Shown piece after piece: positions 1 through 12,860 of a DNA stretch of 64,000 nucleotides. Positions within the stretch are counted from its first letter, which is position 1. Every line of letters starts with the position of its first letter. Source of the DNA: Zwartia panacis (lineage in GTDB: Bacteria; Pseudomonadota; Gammaproteobacteria; Burkholderiales; Burkholderiaceae_B); contig NZ_JAUHHF010000003.1 in the NCBI RefSeq assembly GCF_030410395.1, positions 310,001 to 374,000 on the forward strand, given 5' to 3'. Under the pieces are notes generated by a model. The model was given only the letters and a program-made list of their open reading frames with translations, did no database searches and had not been told where the DNA came from. Position numbers and translations under genes: made by a program.

Positions 1-321
1 CATGATGGCCCAGGATTCGGAAAAGTGACCGGTGCCGGGTATCAGCACCTTTTGTCCGGGTGCCAGCAGATTGACGATCATCGCCTCCCATACACCATGA
101 CCGTTGGCAGCGTAAAAAAACACATCTGCAGCCTGCGTATTCAACAACTTTTTCAATCCCGCCTCACACGCATCTACGCAGGCATCGACTCTCGGATCAC
201 CCATGTCCATGGGTTGCTTGGTCATCGCATCCAGAACCGCTTTGGGCACATTGGAGGGACCTGGCGAGTGGAGCAAACGTATACCGGGAAAGTAGGGAAA
301 AGCAGCTGCTGACGAGGTCAT
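1..321 (-). CDS. Class V aminotransferase, N-terminal part (window-truncated)
   Basis: The first 107 residues of a PLP-dependent aminotransferase of the alanine/serine-glyoxylate type are visible; the rest lies beyond base 1. The N-terminus carries the family signature with 'LLHSPGPSNVPKAVLDAM', then 'MGDPRVD', then a segment ('FFYAANGHGVWEAMIVNLL') matching the small cofactor-binding loop of these enzymes. The PLP lysine is outside the window. The ATG at 321 is preceded by AAGGA at a good distance, which fixes the start. Such enzymes transfer an amino group from alanine or serine to glyoxylate; the exact donor cannot be decided from this part. It is divergent from the TadE-like gene. Confidence 0.82.
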   Translation of the reverse strand, partial: MTSSAAAFPYFPGIRLLHSPGPSNVPKAVLDAMTKQPMDMGDPRVDACVDACEAGLKKLLNTQAADVFFYAANGHGVWEAMIVNLLAPGQKVLIPGTGHFSESWAIM

Positions 322-454
322 ATCCGATCCTTGTGAAAGTTGATAGATTTTAACCTGCCACTATCCATGGGCGCTCGTCCGAATCGACATCGCGTACCCA
401 GAACACCACACTTTGGACACTTTTTTAACGCATCACGATGACGGAGGTCCTTCT

Positions 455-1036
455 GTGCACCCACAGCGACAAACCAGTCCCCTTCACGGACAAAGATTAT
501 TCAAACAGCATGGGGGGACCATGGCCGAAACACTTCTTGCCTTACTCCCCGTCATCCTGATCGCAAGCCTGTGTATCGAACTTGCACGCGGCTATCAGAT
601 TCGGCAACTGCTCACACTTTCTTTGCAGGAGACTGCTCGGGTGGCTGCAGTGCATCAAGGCGCCCCACATATCTGGCAACCTGCGTTACGCGATGCGCTG
701 ACAACATTGTTCGTGCCGGCAGGACGATTTCACTCTCCACAGGCACGGCGCGATGCGGCCCGTGACGAGTTTGCAAAAAGATTTGGTTTGCCGCTTTGGG
801 AGGTAGTCAGACAACCCGGCCCCGCAGACATCATTCATCTGAAGATGACATATTTACATGCGCCGATGCAGGACTGGTTGAGAACATTGCTCAAAGCACT
901 ATCGGGTATCAGCTCAAGCCTGCAGAAAAAACAAAACCCTAGACAACACCTCGAACAACGCGCTTGGGCGCTGGGGCTCATCCCGATCGTGATCGAACAT
1001 CGCGTACTCAGGCAACGCAGCCTGGGTCCGAGTTGA
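455..1036 (+). CDS. TadE/TadG-like pseudopilin-type membrane protein
   Basis: A 193-residue protein with one hydrophobic N-terminal helix ('LLALLPVILIASLCIELARG') followed by a soluble domain of no recognised fold. Just before the helix is 'KQHGGTMAE', i.e. a glycine followed five residues later by glutamate, the layout of TadE/TadG and prepilin-like leader sites. I chose GTG at 455 because GGAGG lies 7 bases upstream and because this start keeps the putative leader. The ATG at 521 would remove the leader, and ATG 413 has no clear ribosome site. No other tad or pilus gene is in the window, so the role is open. It is convergent with ftsB. Confidence 0.6.
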   Translation: MHPQRQTSPLHGQRLFKQHGGTMAETLLALLPVILIASLCIELARGYQIRQLLTLSLQETARVAAVHQGAPHIWQPALRDALTTLFVPAGRFHSPQARRDAARDEFAKRFGLPLWEVVRQPGPADIIHLKMTYLHAPMQDWLRTLLKALSGISSSLQKKQNPRQHLEQRAWALGLIPIVIEHRVLRQRSLGPS

Positions 1037-1081
1037 TCTGGGTTGAGCGGATGAAGCCGGGCTGAGGGCAGACCTCAGTAC

Positions 1082-1489
1082 TTAGCGAGTGGCAGGCTTG
1101 GTGGCGGGAGGTTGAGGAGTCGCCGGTTTGGCGGGGGGAGTGACAGGTTTGACTGCAATCCCGGGCTTGGCGGCCGTACCTGGTTTCGCATTTGACTTGA
1201 GCTCGGGCGGTTTGACGCCAGGAGGCAAAATTTGGACAAAAACCTCGCCCTGACGCATCATGCCCAATTCGCTGCGCGCGCGCTCTTCCGAGGCCTCGGT
1301 ACCTGAGCGAAGATCTTCCACTTCGGCGGCTAGCGCGACGTTACGCGCGGTCAGACCCTCGTTGATCATTCGCTGATCGACGACCTGCGCCTGCATATCC
1401 CAAACGGAAAACCAGCCACCCCGACCCATCCACAACGGATACTGGATCAGACCGACTAGCGCAACCATCACAATCAGTAGCAGACGCAT
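1082..1489 (-). CDS. ftsB: Cell division protein FtsB
   Basis: FtsB is a small bitopic inner-membrane protein that joins FtsL and FtsQ in the divisome. The 135-residue product has a short cytoplasmic start, a transmembrane helix at about residues 2-19 and a periplasmic coiled coil at about 30-80 ('QAQVVDQRMINEGLTARNVALAAEVEDL' pattern). The family signature 'ARSELGMMRQGEVFVQI' follows, giving good support. The last ~45 residues are an unusual Pro/Ala/Lys-rich tail (repeats of KPGTAAKPG and TPPAKPATP type) not found in the ~100-residue enteric protein. Its position right after eno is the classical eno-ftsB arrangement, and it is probably cotranscribed with eno. Confidence 0.9.
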   Translation of the reverse strand: MRLLLIVMVALVGLIQYPLWMGRGGWFSVWDMQAQVVDQRMINEGLTARNVALAAEVEDLRSGTEASEERARSELGMMRQGEVFVQILPPGVKPPELKSNAKPGTAAKPGIAVKPVTPPAKPATPQPPATKPATR

Positions 1490-1536
1490 AACACCTTGTT
1501 CAACTGAAACGACCGGGGTCGTTCCAGTGGGTCGAT

Positions 1537-5396
<3,860 letters not shown>

Positions 5397-5483
5397 TTAT
5401 AGCCGCCTGTCTTACTTTTGCGGAAAACCCGACTCGCTTTAACAGCAAAATTTTCCATAATTAAGGTGGAAAACTCAGATCAA

Positions 5484-7289
5484 TCAATGCATAGGCTCAG
5501 TGCGGTGCAGCAACCAGGCCAGCGCAGGTCCGGACACTTTGGGCGCCAACCGTCTGCGCACCTCGGCATGATAGGCATTGAGCCAGTCCACTTCGTCCTG
5601 GCGCAACTGCGCTCTCTGTATGCACCGTGTATCGATGGGGCACAGCGTCAATGTCTCAAACTCAAGGAATTCGCCAAACTCCGATGTACCAGCCGATACG
5701 TTACACACCAGGTTTTCAATCCTGATGCCCCAGCGACCGGGGCGATAAAGACCGGGCTCATTCGAAGTGATCATGCCTGGCTGCATCGCCGTGTGGGGGC
5801 CAGGAGCAGCGCGATACGAGATAACTTGCGGCCCTTCATGCACGTTCAGGTAGTAACCCACACCGTGGCCCGTACCATGACCATATTCAGCCAGCCTTTC
5901 CCAGAGCGGCGCACGCGCGACCGCATCGAGCATCGGCGAAGCCACGCCGCGCGGAAACCTCAAACGCGAAAGCGCGATCATGGCGCGCAATACAGCGGTG
6001 TAGTCGTCTTTCTGAGCAGCCGTGGGCTGCCCGACCGGCACCACACGCGTGATGTCGGTTGTGCCACCCACGTATTGACCCCCGGAATCAATCAACAGTA
6101 GTCCGTCTCCCGCGATTGTCGCGAAAGATTGAGGCGTGGCGCGGTAATGAGGCATGGCACCGTTTGCGTTGTATGCCGCGATCGTGCCAAAACTGCGCGA
6201 AATGAAACCCGGTTGACGGCTGCGCTGGGCGAGCAATTGTTCGTCAATCATCAACTCGTTGAGTGGAGTCTGCGCGCAGCGTGCAATGGCGTCCTCAAGC
6301 CAGGCAAAAAAGGCGCATAGCGCTGCGCCGTCATCTTCCATCACCCTGCGGACGTGGCCCAGCTCAAAGGGTGTCTTTTGCGATTTGAAAAAAGTGCTGG
6401 GATTGATCGCCCGCACTAATTCGCATGGCACTCGATCGATCAATGCGCAGGTGGTACGCGCAGGATCAAATAACAGACGCGCATCCTGATCCAACTCAGC
6501 GAGCGCCTGACCGGCATCATGATAGGGTCTGACCTCGATTCCATCGAGAGCAAGCTCCTGAGCCAGCGCAGCGTCAATTTTTCCTGGCAACACAAACAGC
6601 CAGACACGCTCGGGGCCGATCAGCACATGGGCCAGAAACACAGGATTGAAACTGACATCCTCGCCGCGCAAATTCAACAACCAGGCAATATCATCGAGTG
6701 TGGAAACGAGATGCCATTGCGCGCCACGCGCAACCATCTCGGTACGCACGCGCGCGAGTTTTTCCTGCCTTGACTGTCCTGCGATTTCCACAGGCAAATC
6801 TCGAACAGGCGCGCTCGGGAGAGCCGGTCTGTCCAACCAGCACAGACCGGGTAAATCCAAAGACAAATCGAGCCGAATCTGATGCGCAGCGAATTGTTCC
6901 ATGAGGGCTTCGCGAGCAGCCAAACCGAGCGCGCGACCATCCACCGCCACAACGCCGCCTGGGGGAACATGCTCAGCAAGCCAGGCCGCATGCGCTGGAT
7001 CCGTCGCTACCCCGATTTTCATCAAGGTCACGCCGGAACCCGCCAACTCTGCCTCGGCTTGCACCCAGTAACGACTGTCCACCCAAATTCCCGCAAAGTC
7101 CTGCGTCACAACCACTGTTCCGACAGAACCTGTAAAACCCGTCAACCATTGTCTGATCTGCCAGTACGCAGGCAGATACTCCGACAGATGCGGATCCGCG
7201 GAGGGAATCAAACAGGCACTGACGCAGGCCTGTTGCATCGCACGACGCAAGGCGACCAGGGCCTCGCCACGAGAAAGAGCTTGAGTCAT
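5484..7289 (-). CDS. Aminopeptidase P family protein (M24B metallopeptidase)
   Basis: A 601-residue Xaa-Pro aminopeptidase of the long cytosolic type, which removes an N-terminal residue preceding proline. It has two creatinase-like N-terminal domains (to about residue 310) and a C-terminal pita-bread catalytic domain. The metal ligands are visible in order: two Asp in 'LLIDSGGQYVGGTTDITR', His in 'YGHGTGHGVGYYL', Glu in 'TSNEPGLYRPG', and Glu in the following 'GIRIENLV'. The sequence ends with the family C-terminal extension ('WLNAYHAEVRRRLAP'). It starts two bases after the DedA gene stop and so is probably cotranscribed with it. Confidence 0.93.
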   Translation of the reverse strand: MTQALSRGEALVALRRAMQQACVSACLIPSADPHLSEYLPAYWQIRQWLTGFTGSVGTVVVTQDFAGIWVDSRYWVQAEAELAGSGVTLMKIGVATDPAHAAWLAEHVPPGGVVAVDGRALGLAAREALMEQFAAHQIRLDLSLDLPGLCWLDRPALPSAPVRDLPVEIAGQSRQEKLARVRTEMVARGAQWHLVSTLDDIAWLLNLRGEDVSFNPVFLAHVLIGPERVWLFVLPGKIDAALAQELALDGIEVRPYHDAGQALAELDQDARLLFDPARTTCALIDRVPCELVRAINPSTFFKSQKTPFELGHVRRVMEDDGAALCAFFAWLEDAIARCAQTPLNELMIDEQLLAQRSRQPGFISRSFGTIAAYNANGAMPHYRATPQSFATIAGDGLLLIDSGGQYVGGTTDITRVVPVGQPTAAQKDDYTAVLRAMIALSRLRFPRGVASPMLDAVARAPLWERLAEYGHGTGHGVGYYLNVHEGPQVISYRAAPGPHTAMQPGMITSNEPGLYRPGRWGIRIENLVCNVSAGTSEFGEFLEFETLTLCPIDTRCIQRAQLRQDEVDWLNAYHAEVRRRLAPKVSGPALAWLLHRTEPMH

Positions 7290-7291
7290 GA

Positions 7292-7936
7292 TCAGGTTGC
7301 TTTAGATTTGGAAAACCGCGCGCGCAAAACTGCGATGACGCCTGGCAAGAGCGAGACAATGATGATGCCTAAAATCACGGCCGTCAGGTTATCGCGCACA
7401 AAAGGCAAATTACCAAACCAATATCCCGCCGCCGTCAGCGACACTACCCAGAGGATGCCACCCGAAAAGTTGAACAGGAAAAACTTTTTCGGATCCATTT
7501 TGGCAAAGCCCGCGACAAATGGCGCCATCGTGCGCGCGATTGGCAGAAAACGCGCGATGATGATTGTTTGACCACCGTAACGATCAAAAAAACCCTGCGT
7601 GTAGGCGAGCCTGGCTGGATTGACCAGTTTCGTGCGTCGAATCAGTGCTTGACCAAACCAGCGACCGACCGAGTAGTTGACCGCATCACCCACGATCGCC
7701 GCTGTGGTCAGCAAAAGCATGAGAAGGGGCAAATCCATTTTGCCCATCGCGCAAATCGCGCCCGCGACAAACAACAGGGAATCACCCGGCAGCAGACTGG
7801 CAAATACCAAACCGGTTTCTGCAAAGATAATCGTCACTAACAGCACGTAAATCCAGGCGCCGTGCTGTTCGATAAATTGCAGCATTGTGCGATCGATATG
7901 CATCATCATATCGATCGCCGCCGAGAGAAAATCCAT
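7292..7936 (-). CDS. DedA-family (VTT domain) inner-membrane protein
   Basis: A 214-residue polytopic protein of the DedA/SNARE-associated family, linked in bacteria to lipid-carrier recycling and membrane homeostasis. It shows 'FAETGLVFASLLPGDSLLFVAG', the re-entrant 'GDAVNYSVGRWFG' segment, and 'RFLPIARTMAPFVAGFAKM' with the conserved Arg and Pro of the family, then two C-terminal hydrophobic helices. ATG 7936 is chosen; an in-frame GTG directly before it (7939) is equally placed relative to AAAGGA. It lies between the CoA-transferase genes and the aminopeptidase gene, all on the minus strand with short gaps. The substrate cannot be read from sequence. Confidence 0.9.
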   Translation of the reverse strand: MDFLSAAIDMMMHIDRTMLQFIEQHGAWIYVLLVTIIFAETGLVFASLLPGDSLLFVAGAICAMGKMDLPLLMLLLTTAAIVGDAVNYSVGRWFGQALIRRTKLVNPARLAYTQGFFDRYGGQTIIIARFLPIARTMAPFVAGFAKMDPKKFFLFNFSGGILWVVSLTAAGYWFGNLPFVRDNLTAVILGIIIVSLLPGVIAVLRARFSKSKAT

Positions 7937-7945
7937 CACGCTGAT

Positions 7946-8602
7946 TTATCCTTTGACTGCAGAAACATCGAGCTTGGCGGAGGTCTTTGACTTGATCTCC
8001 TCCACTGTCACGCCTGGCGCGAGCTCCAGCAACTTGAGACCATTCGGCGTCACTTCCATCACACCCAGATCGGTGATGACCATGTCGATCACACCCACCC
8101 CCGTCAAGGGCAAGGTGCACTTGGGCAACAGCTTGAGATCCGTCGTGCCGTCTTTTTTGTTCGCGACATGCTCCATCAGGACAATCACACGTCCGACGCC
8201 TGCGACCAGATCCATCGCGCCACCCATGCCTTTGACCATCTTGCCAGGAATCATCCAGTTCGCCAGATCGCCAGTCTCGGAAACCTGCATCGCGCCCAGA
8301 ATCGCCAGATTGATCTTGCCTGCGCGAATCATGCCAAACGAATCGGCCGATGAAAAAATCGCCGAACCCGGCAACGTCGTCACCGTTTGCTTGCCAGCAT
8401 TGATCAGATCGGGGTCCACTTCACTTTCGAGAGGATAGGGGCCGATACCGAGCAAACCATTCTCAGACTGGAGCCAGACTTCCATGCCTTCTGGAACATG
8501 GTTAGCCACCAGTGTTGGCAAACCAATCCCCAGGTTGACGTAAAAACCGTCTTTCAATTCGCGGGCCGCACGCGCAGCCATTTCATCACGAGTCCATGCC
8601 AT
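7946..8602 (-). CDS. scoB: 3-oxoacid CoA-transferase, subunit B
   Basis: Beta subunit of a family I CoA-transferase, which moves CoA from succinyl-CoA to a 3-oxoacid such as acetoacetate. The active-site glutamate lies in '[13 protein letters not shown]' near residue 50, where it forms the enzyme-CoA thioester. The N-terminus '[20 protein letters not shown]' and '[19 protein letters not shown]' are family hallmarks. The 218-residue length is normal. The gene follows the alpha-subunit gene by 12 bases with a ribosome site in the gap, as expected for a heteromeric enzyme. Substrate preference (acetoacetate versus 3-oxoadipate) is not certain, but the sequence resembles the ScoAB/AtoDA group. 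Confidence 0.93.
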   Translation of the reverse strand: MAWTRDEMAARAARELKDGFYVNLGIGLPTLVANHVPEGMEVWLQSENGLLGIGPYPLESEVDPDLINAGKQTVTTLPGSAIFSSADSFGMIRAGKINLAILGAMQVSETGDLANWMIPGKMVKGMGGAMDLVAGVGRVIVLMEHVANKKDGTTDLKLLPKCTLPLTGVGVIDMVITDLGVMEVTPNGLKLLELAPGVTVEEIKSKTSAKLDVSAVKG

Positions 8603-8614
8603 GTTGTTTTCTCC

Positions 8615-9316
8615 TTAGCTCGCCGCGCGGACGGTGCGTTGCTCGATACGTTTTTCAGGTGTGGCATTGATCACAATGCGATGCACATAAATACCGGGCA
8701 AATGAATGTTTTCAGGATCGAGTTCACCGTTTTCAACGACTTTCTCGACCTCGACGACGGTCAGTTTTCCTGCCATGGCGACAGGAGGATTAAAGTTGCG
8801 CGCGGTTTTGCTAAACATCAGATTGCCGCTGCGGTCGGCCACTTCGGCTTTGACCAGAGAGACTTCGGGCACCAGTGCGCGCTCCATGATGTATTGCTGA
8901 CCATCAAATTCGCGAACTTCTTTGCCCTCGGCCACGATCGTGCCGACCCCTGTTTTGGTGAAAAAAGCCGGAATCCCGGAACCCCCGGCGCGCAATCTTT
9001 CCGCCAGAGTCCCTTGAGGCGTGAATTCGAGCTCAAGTTCGCCGGACAGGTACTGACGCTCAAACTCTTTGTTTTCGCCCACATAGGAGGCGATCATGCG
9101 ACGCACCTGACGGGATTCGAGCAATATGCCCAGGCCGAAGCCATCCACGCCCGCGTTGTTGCTAATACAAGTCAAATTCTTTGTGCCAAGGTCCCGGACG
9201 GCGGCGATCAGCGCCTCCGGGATTCCGCACAATCCGAAACCACCCACAGCGATGGTCTGGCCATCTTTCAAAATACCGGTCAGCGCGTCTTTCGCGCTCG
9301 GATACAACTTGTTCAT
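8615..9316 (-). CDS. scoA: 3-oxoacid CoA-transferase, subunit A
   Basis: Alpha subunit partner of the preceding entry. The 233-residue chain begins with the glycine-rich '[20 protein letters not shown]', followed by '[19 protein letters not shown]', '[22 protein letters not shown]' and '[15 protein letters not shown]', all characteristic of the GctA/ScoA family. It is the first gene of a minus-strand run scoA-scoB-dedA-aminopeptidase P. The pair would allow growth on ketone bodies or 3-oxoacids and fits with the acs/prpE acyl-activating genes elsewhere in the window. Confidence 0.93.
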   Translation of the reverse strand: MNKLYPSAKDALTGILKDGQTIAVGGFGLCGIPEALIAAVRDLGTKNLTCISNNAGVDGFGLGILLESRQVRRMIASYVGENKEFERQYLSGELELEFTPQGTLAERLRAGGSGIPAFFTKTGVGTIVAEGKEVREFDGQQYIMERALVPEVSLVKAEVADRSGNLMFSKTARNFNPPVAMAGKLTVVEVEKVVENGELDPENIHLPGIYVHRIVINATPEKRIEQRTVRAAS

Positions 9317-9349
9317 CAGAACGACTCCTAGAAGGTCACCTAAAGTTGA

Positions 9350-9802
9350 TTATCGACGATTTATGCTTCTTGCCAACGCCTGCAAAACTTCCGCGGGCCA
9401 GGGATGGGCACGGTTTAATTCAAAATCCATCCACACCATGATAGATTTACCTTGAGCACAAAGCTCAAGCTGGCCATCCGGGTGAATCACCGATAAATCC
9501 ACGGCATGCTCCATGCTGGATCGACCGATTCGGTCCACGCGATGACTGACACGGATCTGAGCCGGATAGGTAATCGGTTTTTTAAAGTCACAGGAGCAAT
9601 GCACCACCACAGGGCTGAATCGGGTGCTTTGCTCAACCTTGCCCTCGTAGAACATCCGGATCCGCCCCTCTTCCATATAGCGAAAATAATTGGCGTTATT
9701 CAGATGATTGAGCGCGTCGGCATCGGCCCAACGCATGGGGAGATCAAAATCAAAAATATCACCCACGGCAAGCGTACGGGGGGAGTTATCAGTCTGCGCC
9801 AA
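9350..9802 (-). CDS. Acyl-CoA thioesterase, 4HBT hot-dog fold
   Basis: A hot-dog-fold thioesterase of the 4-hydroxybenzoyl-CoA thioesterase/YbgC-FadM group. The catalytic Asp sits in 'LPMRWADADALNHLNNANYFRYMEEGR', where WxDxDxxxHxNN is the family signature. I start it at the TTG at 9802 (150 residues), because GTGGAG precedes it by six bases and the fold begins about 13 residues later. The frame is open up to 9898, but that would leave only 33 bases for the divergent promoters shared with the ETF oxidoreductase gene. The substrate chain length is unknown. Confidence 0.8.
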   Translation of the reverse strand: MAQTDNSPRTLAVGDIFDFDLPMRWADADALNHLNNANYFRYMEEGRIRMFYEGKVEQSTRFSPVVVHCSCDFKKPITYPAQIRVSHRVDRIGRSSMEHAVDLSVIHPDGQLELCAQGKSIMVWMDFELNRAHPWPAEVLQALARSINRR

Positions 9803-9931
9803 AGCACACTCCACAAAATAAAGTGAAAGGGTAGGTTCATGATTTTGCAACCCCTGCGGACGCTCAATTCCGTCCTCGTGCAATACAATCCCCACCAATC
9901 AAACATCATACTTGGAAGCAGGGAGACTCTC

Positions 9932-11578
9932 ATGTCCGAACGTGAATCGATGGAATACGACGTTGTTGTCGTAGGTGGTGGCCCCGGCGGCCTGGCAACG
10001 GCCATCCGGCTTAAACAGCTTGCCGCCGAGCGCAATCATGAGATTTCGGTCTGTGTGCTTGAAAAAGGCAGCGAAATTGGCGCCCATATTTTGTCCGGCG
10101 CCATCATGGATCCCAAGGCGCTGACTGAGCTGCTCCCCGACTGGAAAGCCATGGGTGCCCCGCTCAATACGCCAGTCACAGAGGACGAGTTCCTCTTTCT
10201 CTCGCCCACCGGCTCGAAAAAGACCCCAAACTGGTTATTGCCAGAGTGTTTTCAAAACCATGGCAACTACATTGTCAGTCTGGGCAGTGTCGCCCGCTGG
10301 ATGGGCGAGCAGGCCGAGGCGCTGGGCGTGGAGATTTTCCCGGGCTTTGCCGCTGCCGAGGTGCTGTATGACGACAAAGGTGCCGTGCGTGGTGTCGCCA
10401 CAGGCGATATGGGCGTCGGACGCGACGGACAGCCGACTGACCAGTACCAGCAAGGCATGGAGCTCCATGCCAAGTACACGATTTTCGCCGAGGGCGCGCG
10501 CGGTCAGCTTGGCCGTCAACTGATCGAAAAATTCAAACTCGATCAAAACCGCGATCCACAAAGCTACGGTATCGGTATCAAGGAACTGTGGGAAGTCGAA
10601 CCCTCGAAATCGCGTCCCGGCCTGGTCGTGCACACGGCGGGTTGGCCGCTGGATGCCGACACGTACGGCGGCTCCTTTCTCTATCACCTCAAAGACAATC
10701 TGGTCGCTGTGGGCATGGTCGTGGGACTGGACTACGCCAATCCCTGGATTTCACCCTTCGAGGAATTCCAGCGCTACAAGACACACCCCGCCATCCGTGG
10801 CACGTTCGAAGGTGGCAAGCGCATCGCCTATGGCGCGCGGGCGATTACCGCCGGCGGCTTGTTGTCCCTGCCCAAACTGGTGTTCCCGGGCGGTGCGCTG
10901 GTCGGCTGTGAGGCCGGCTTCCTGAATGCCTCCCGCATCAAGGGCAGCCACGCCGCCATCAAATCCGGCATGATGGCCGCTGAGGCCGCTTTTGACGCGT
11001 TGGTCGCCGCGCGGAGCCACGACGAATTGCCCGCCTACCCTGCCGCGTTTGAGAGCTCCTGGCTACACACTGAGCTCAACAAGGCGCGCAATTTCAAGCA
11101 ATGGTTCAAAAAAGGCCGTTCCGTTGGCACGTTGATGACCGGTATCGAACAATGGCTCCTGAAAGGCAACATGCCCTGGACGATCCATCGCGACAAGCCC
11201 GACCACGCCTGCCTGAAACCGGCAGCCGACTGCGTCAAGATCGAGTATCCAAAACCTGATGGCGTGCTGACTTTTGATCGGTTGAGTTCGGTGTTTATCT
11301 CCAACACCAATCATGAAGAAAATCAGCCCATTCACTTGACCCTGAAGGATGCCTCCGTGCCGGTATCCATCAATCTGGCCAAGTTCGGCGGACCCGAAGC
11401 GCGCTACTGTCCGGCGGGTGTGTACGAATACGTCAAAGACGATCAGGGTGCGGATCGTTTGCAAATCAATGCGCAAAATTGCGTGCATTGCAAAACGTGC
11501 GATATCAAAGACCCCACACAAAATATCGTCTGGGTGACCCCTCAAGGTGGTGAGGGTCCGGTCTACACCGGGATGTAA
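9932..11578 (+). CDS. Electron transfer flavoprotein-ubiquinone oxidoreductase
   Basis: ETF-QO passes electrons from acyl-CoA dehydrogenases and related enzymes, via ETF, to ubiquinone. The 548-residue protein opens with an FAD-binding Rossmann motif 'VVVVGGGPGGLATAIRL' at about 9-25. The central quinone-binding region includes 'GGSFLYHLKDNLVAVGMVVGLDY'. A C-terminal 4Fe-4S ferredoxin-like segment has 'RYCPAGVYEY' and 'NCVHCKTCDIKDPTQNI', supplying the four cluster cysteines. ATG 9932 is preceded by GGGAG. It is divergent from the thioesterase gene and followed 18 bases later by the cupin gene. It could serve the acyl-CoA dehydrogenase encoded at 32.4 kb. Confidence 0.96.
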   Translation: MSERESMEYDVVVVGGGPGGLATAIRLKQLAAERNHEISVCVLEKGSEIGAHILSGAIMDPKALTELLPDWKAMGAPLNTPVTEDEFLFLSPTGSKKTPNWLLPECFQNHGNYIVSLGSVARWMGEQAEALGVEIFPGFAAAEVLYDDKGAVRGVATGDMGVGRDGQPTDQYQQGMELHAKYTIFAEGARGQLGRQLIEKFKLDQNRDPQSYGIGIKELWEVEPSKSRPGLVVHTAGWPLDADTYGGSFLYHLKDNLVAVGMVVGLDYANPWISPFEEFQRYKTHPAIRGTFEGGKRIAYGARAITAGGLLSLPKLVFPGGALVGCEAGFLNASRIKGSHAAIKSGMMAAEAAFDALVAARSHDELPAYPAAFESSWLHTELNKARNFKQWFKKGRSVGTLMTGIEQWLLKGNMPWTIHRDKPDHACLKPAADCVKIEYPKPDGVLTFDRLSSVFISNTNHEENQPIHLTLKDASVPVSINLAKFGGPEARYCPAGVYEYVKDDQGADRLQINAQNCVHCKTCDIKDPTQNIVWVTPQGGEGPVYTGM

Positions 11579-11596
11579 CTTTTCAAGGGATCAATC

Positions 11597-11884
11597 ATGA
11601 CAACACGTCCACAGGCAGTCCCGACGAACCAGATCGATAATGACCGCGTCATCGTCACCGAATGGCGTTTCGCCCCCGGTGCCGAGACGGGTTGGCATAC
11701 ACATGGTCACGATTACGTGGTGGTGCCCACGACCAACGGTACGCTCCACCTGGAAACGCCCGATGGACTCAAGGAGTTTCCTTTGGTCCTCGGTCAGTCT
11801 TACACGCGTGGGGCGGGTGTGCACCACAACGTGATCAACGCGAGCAATCACGAAGTTGTTTTTGTAGAGATCGAATTACGCTGA
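11597..11884 (+). CDS. Small single-domain cupin protein
   Basis: A 95-residue cupin barrel. Motif 1 is 'TGWHTHGHDYVVVPTTNG' with two His and the metal-site spacing, and motif 2 is 'GAGVHHNVINASNHEVVFVEIE'. Only a few substrates are known for such stand-alone cupins, so no reaction is assigned. It follows the ETF-QO gene by 18 bases and precedes the esterase gene by 34 bases on the same strand, so the three may be cotranscribed. Metal binding is expected from the histidines. Confidence 0.8.
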   Translation: MTTRPQAVPTNQIDNDRVIVTEWRFAPGAETGWHTHGHDYVVVPTTNGTLHLETPDGLKEFPLVLGQSYTRGAGVHHNVINASNHEVVFVEIELR

Positions 11885-11918
11885 GCCATCCCTCAACCCC
11901 TTTTTCGGAAACAATGAC

Positions 11919-12854
11919 ATGCTCGATCCACAAGCCAAGGCCCTGATTGATCTCGTTGTTGAAAAAGGGATTCCGCCTGTCCACACCACAGAGCCCGTAC
12001 AAGCACGCATTTTTTACGCGGAGCGGCGCTTTTTTAGTCAGCCCGATGCACCTGAAGTTGCTCAATCTGTGGATATCCAGGTCCCAGGTCCGGTTGGCAC
12101 GATCACCGTGCGCCACTATCGTCCTCTGGGCTCGGCAACAACAGACAAATTACCCGCCCTGGTCTACTACCATGGCGGTGGTCATGTGATTGGTGACCTC
12201 GACACACACGATGTACTGTGCCGCACACTCTCCAACCAAGCCCAATGCGCAGTGTTTTCCGTTGACTATCGACTGGCTCCCGAGCACATTTTCCCGGCAG
12301 CCGCAGACGACTGTGTGGCCGCGACAAAATGGGTGCATGCAAACGCTCGCGCCTTAAACATTGATGCAGCGCGCATTGCAGTCGGCGGAGACAGCGCGGG
12401 TGGCCAACTCGCAGCTGTGGTGGCACTCGCGCTGAAACAAGACGGTGCGTTCAAACCAGTGTTGCAACTGTTGATCTATCCCGTCACGGATGCCAGCACT
12501 GAACGAGAGTCCATGCGCACCAATGGTCAAGGCTATTTACTGACACGTGACTCGATGGATTATTTTTATGGGCACTATATGCCCGAGGCTTGGATGCGCC
12601 AGGACTGGCGGGCTTCACCGATGCTCGCCAAGGACCACTCTGATTTACCGCCAGCGCTGGTCATCACGGCGGGATACGATCCCTTGCGCGACGAGGGTTA
12701 CGCGTATGCGGACAAGCTTTCCGCCGCGGGTGTTCCTACGCAATACATCTGTTTCGAGCGTCAAATCCATGGATTCGTTCCGCTCGGTCGAATACTCGAC
12801 GAGGCCAACACGGCCGTGAAGCTCTGTGCACAGGCGCTTCGCGACCGGTTTTGA
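11919..12854 (+). CDS. Alpha/beta hydrolase, HSL-type esterase
   Basis: A 311-residue carboxylesterase of the hormone-sensitive-lipase family. The oxyanion-hole motif HGGG is seen in 'VYYHGGGHVIGDLDTHD', the nucleophile elbow GDSAG in 'VGGDSAGGQLAAVV', and the acid and base in 'ITAGYDPLRDEGYAYAD' and 'RQIHGFVPLGR'. No signal peptide is present, so it is cytoplasmic. It follows the cupin gene on the same strand and is convergent with the FAH-family gene, with only 6 bases between the stops. The natural ester substrate is not deducible. Confidence 0.92.
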   Translation: MLDPQAKALIDLVVEKGIPPVHTTEPVQARIFYAERRFFSQPDAPEVAQSVDIQVPGPVGTITVRHYRPLGSATTDKLPALVYYHGGGHVIGDLDTHDVLCRTLSNQAQCAVFSVDYRLAPEHIFPAAADDCVAATKWVHANARALNIDAARIAVGGDSAGGQLAAVVALALKQDGAFKPVLQLLIYPVTDASTERESMRTNGQGYLLTRDSMDYFYGHYMPEAWMRQDWRASPMLAKDHSDLPPALVITAGYDPLRDEGYAYADKLSAAGVPTQYICFERQIHGFVPLGRILDEANTAVKLCAQALRDRF

Positions 12855-12860
12855 TACGCC

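Noticed and set aside
1061-1078. CTGAGG/CCTCAG hairpin between the TadE-like gene and ftsB as a terminator
   Set aside because: The stem is only 6 bp and no T run follows on either strand.
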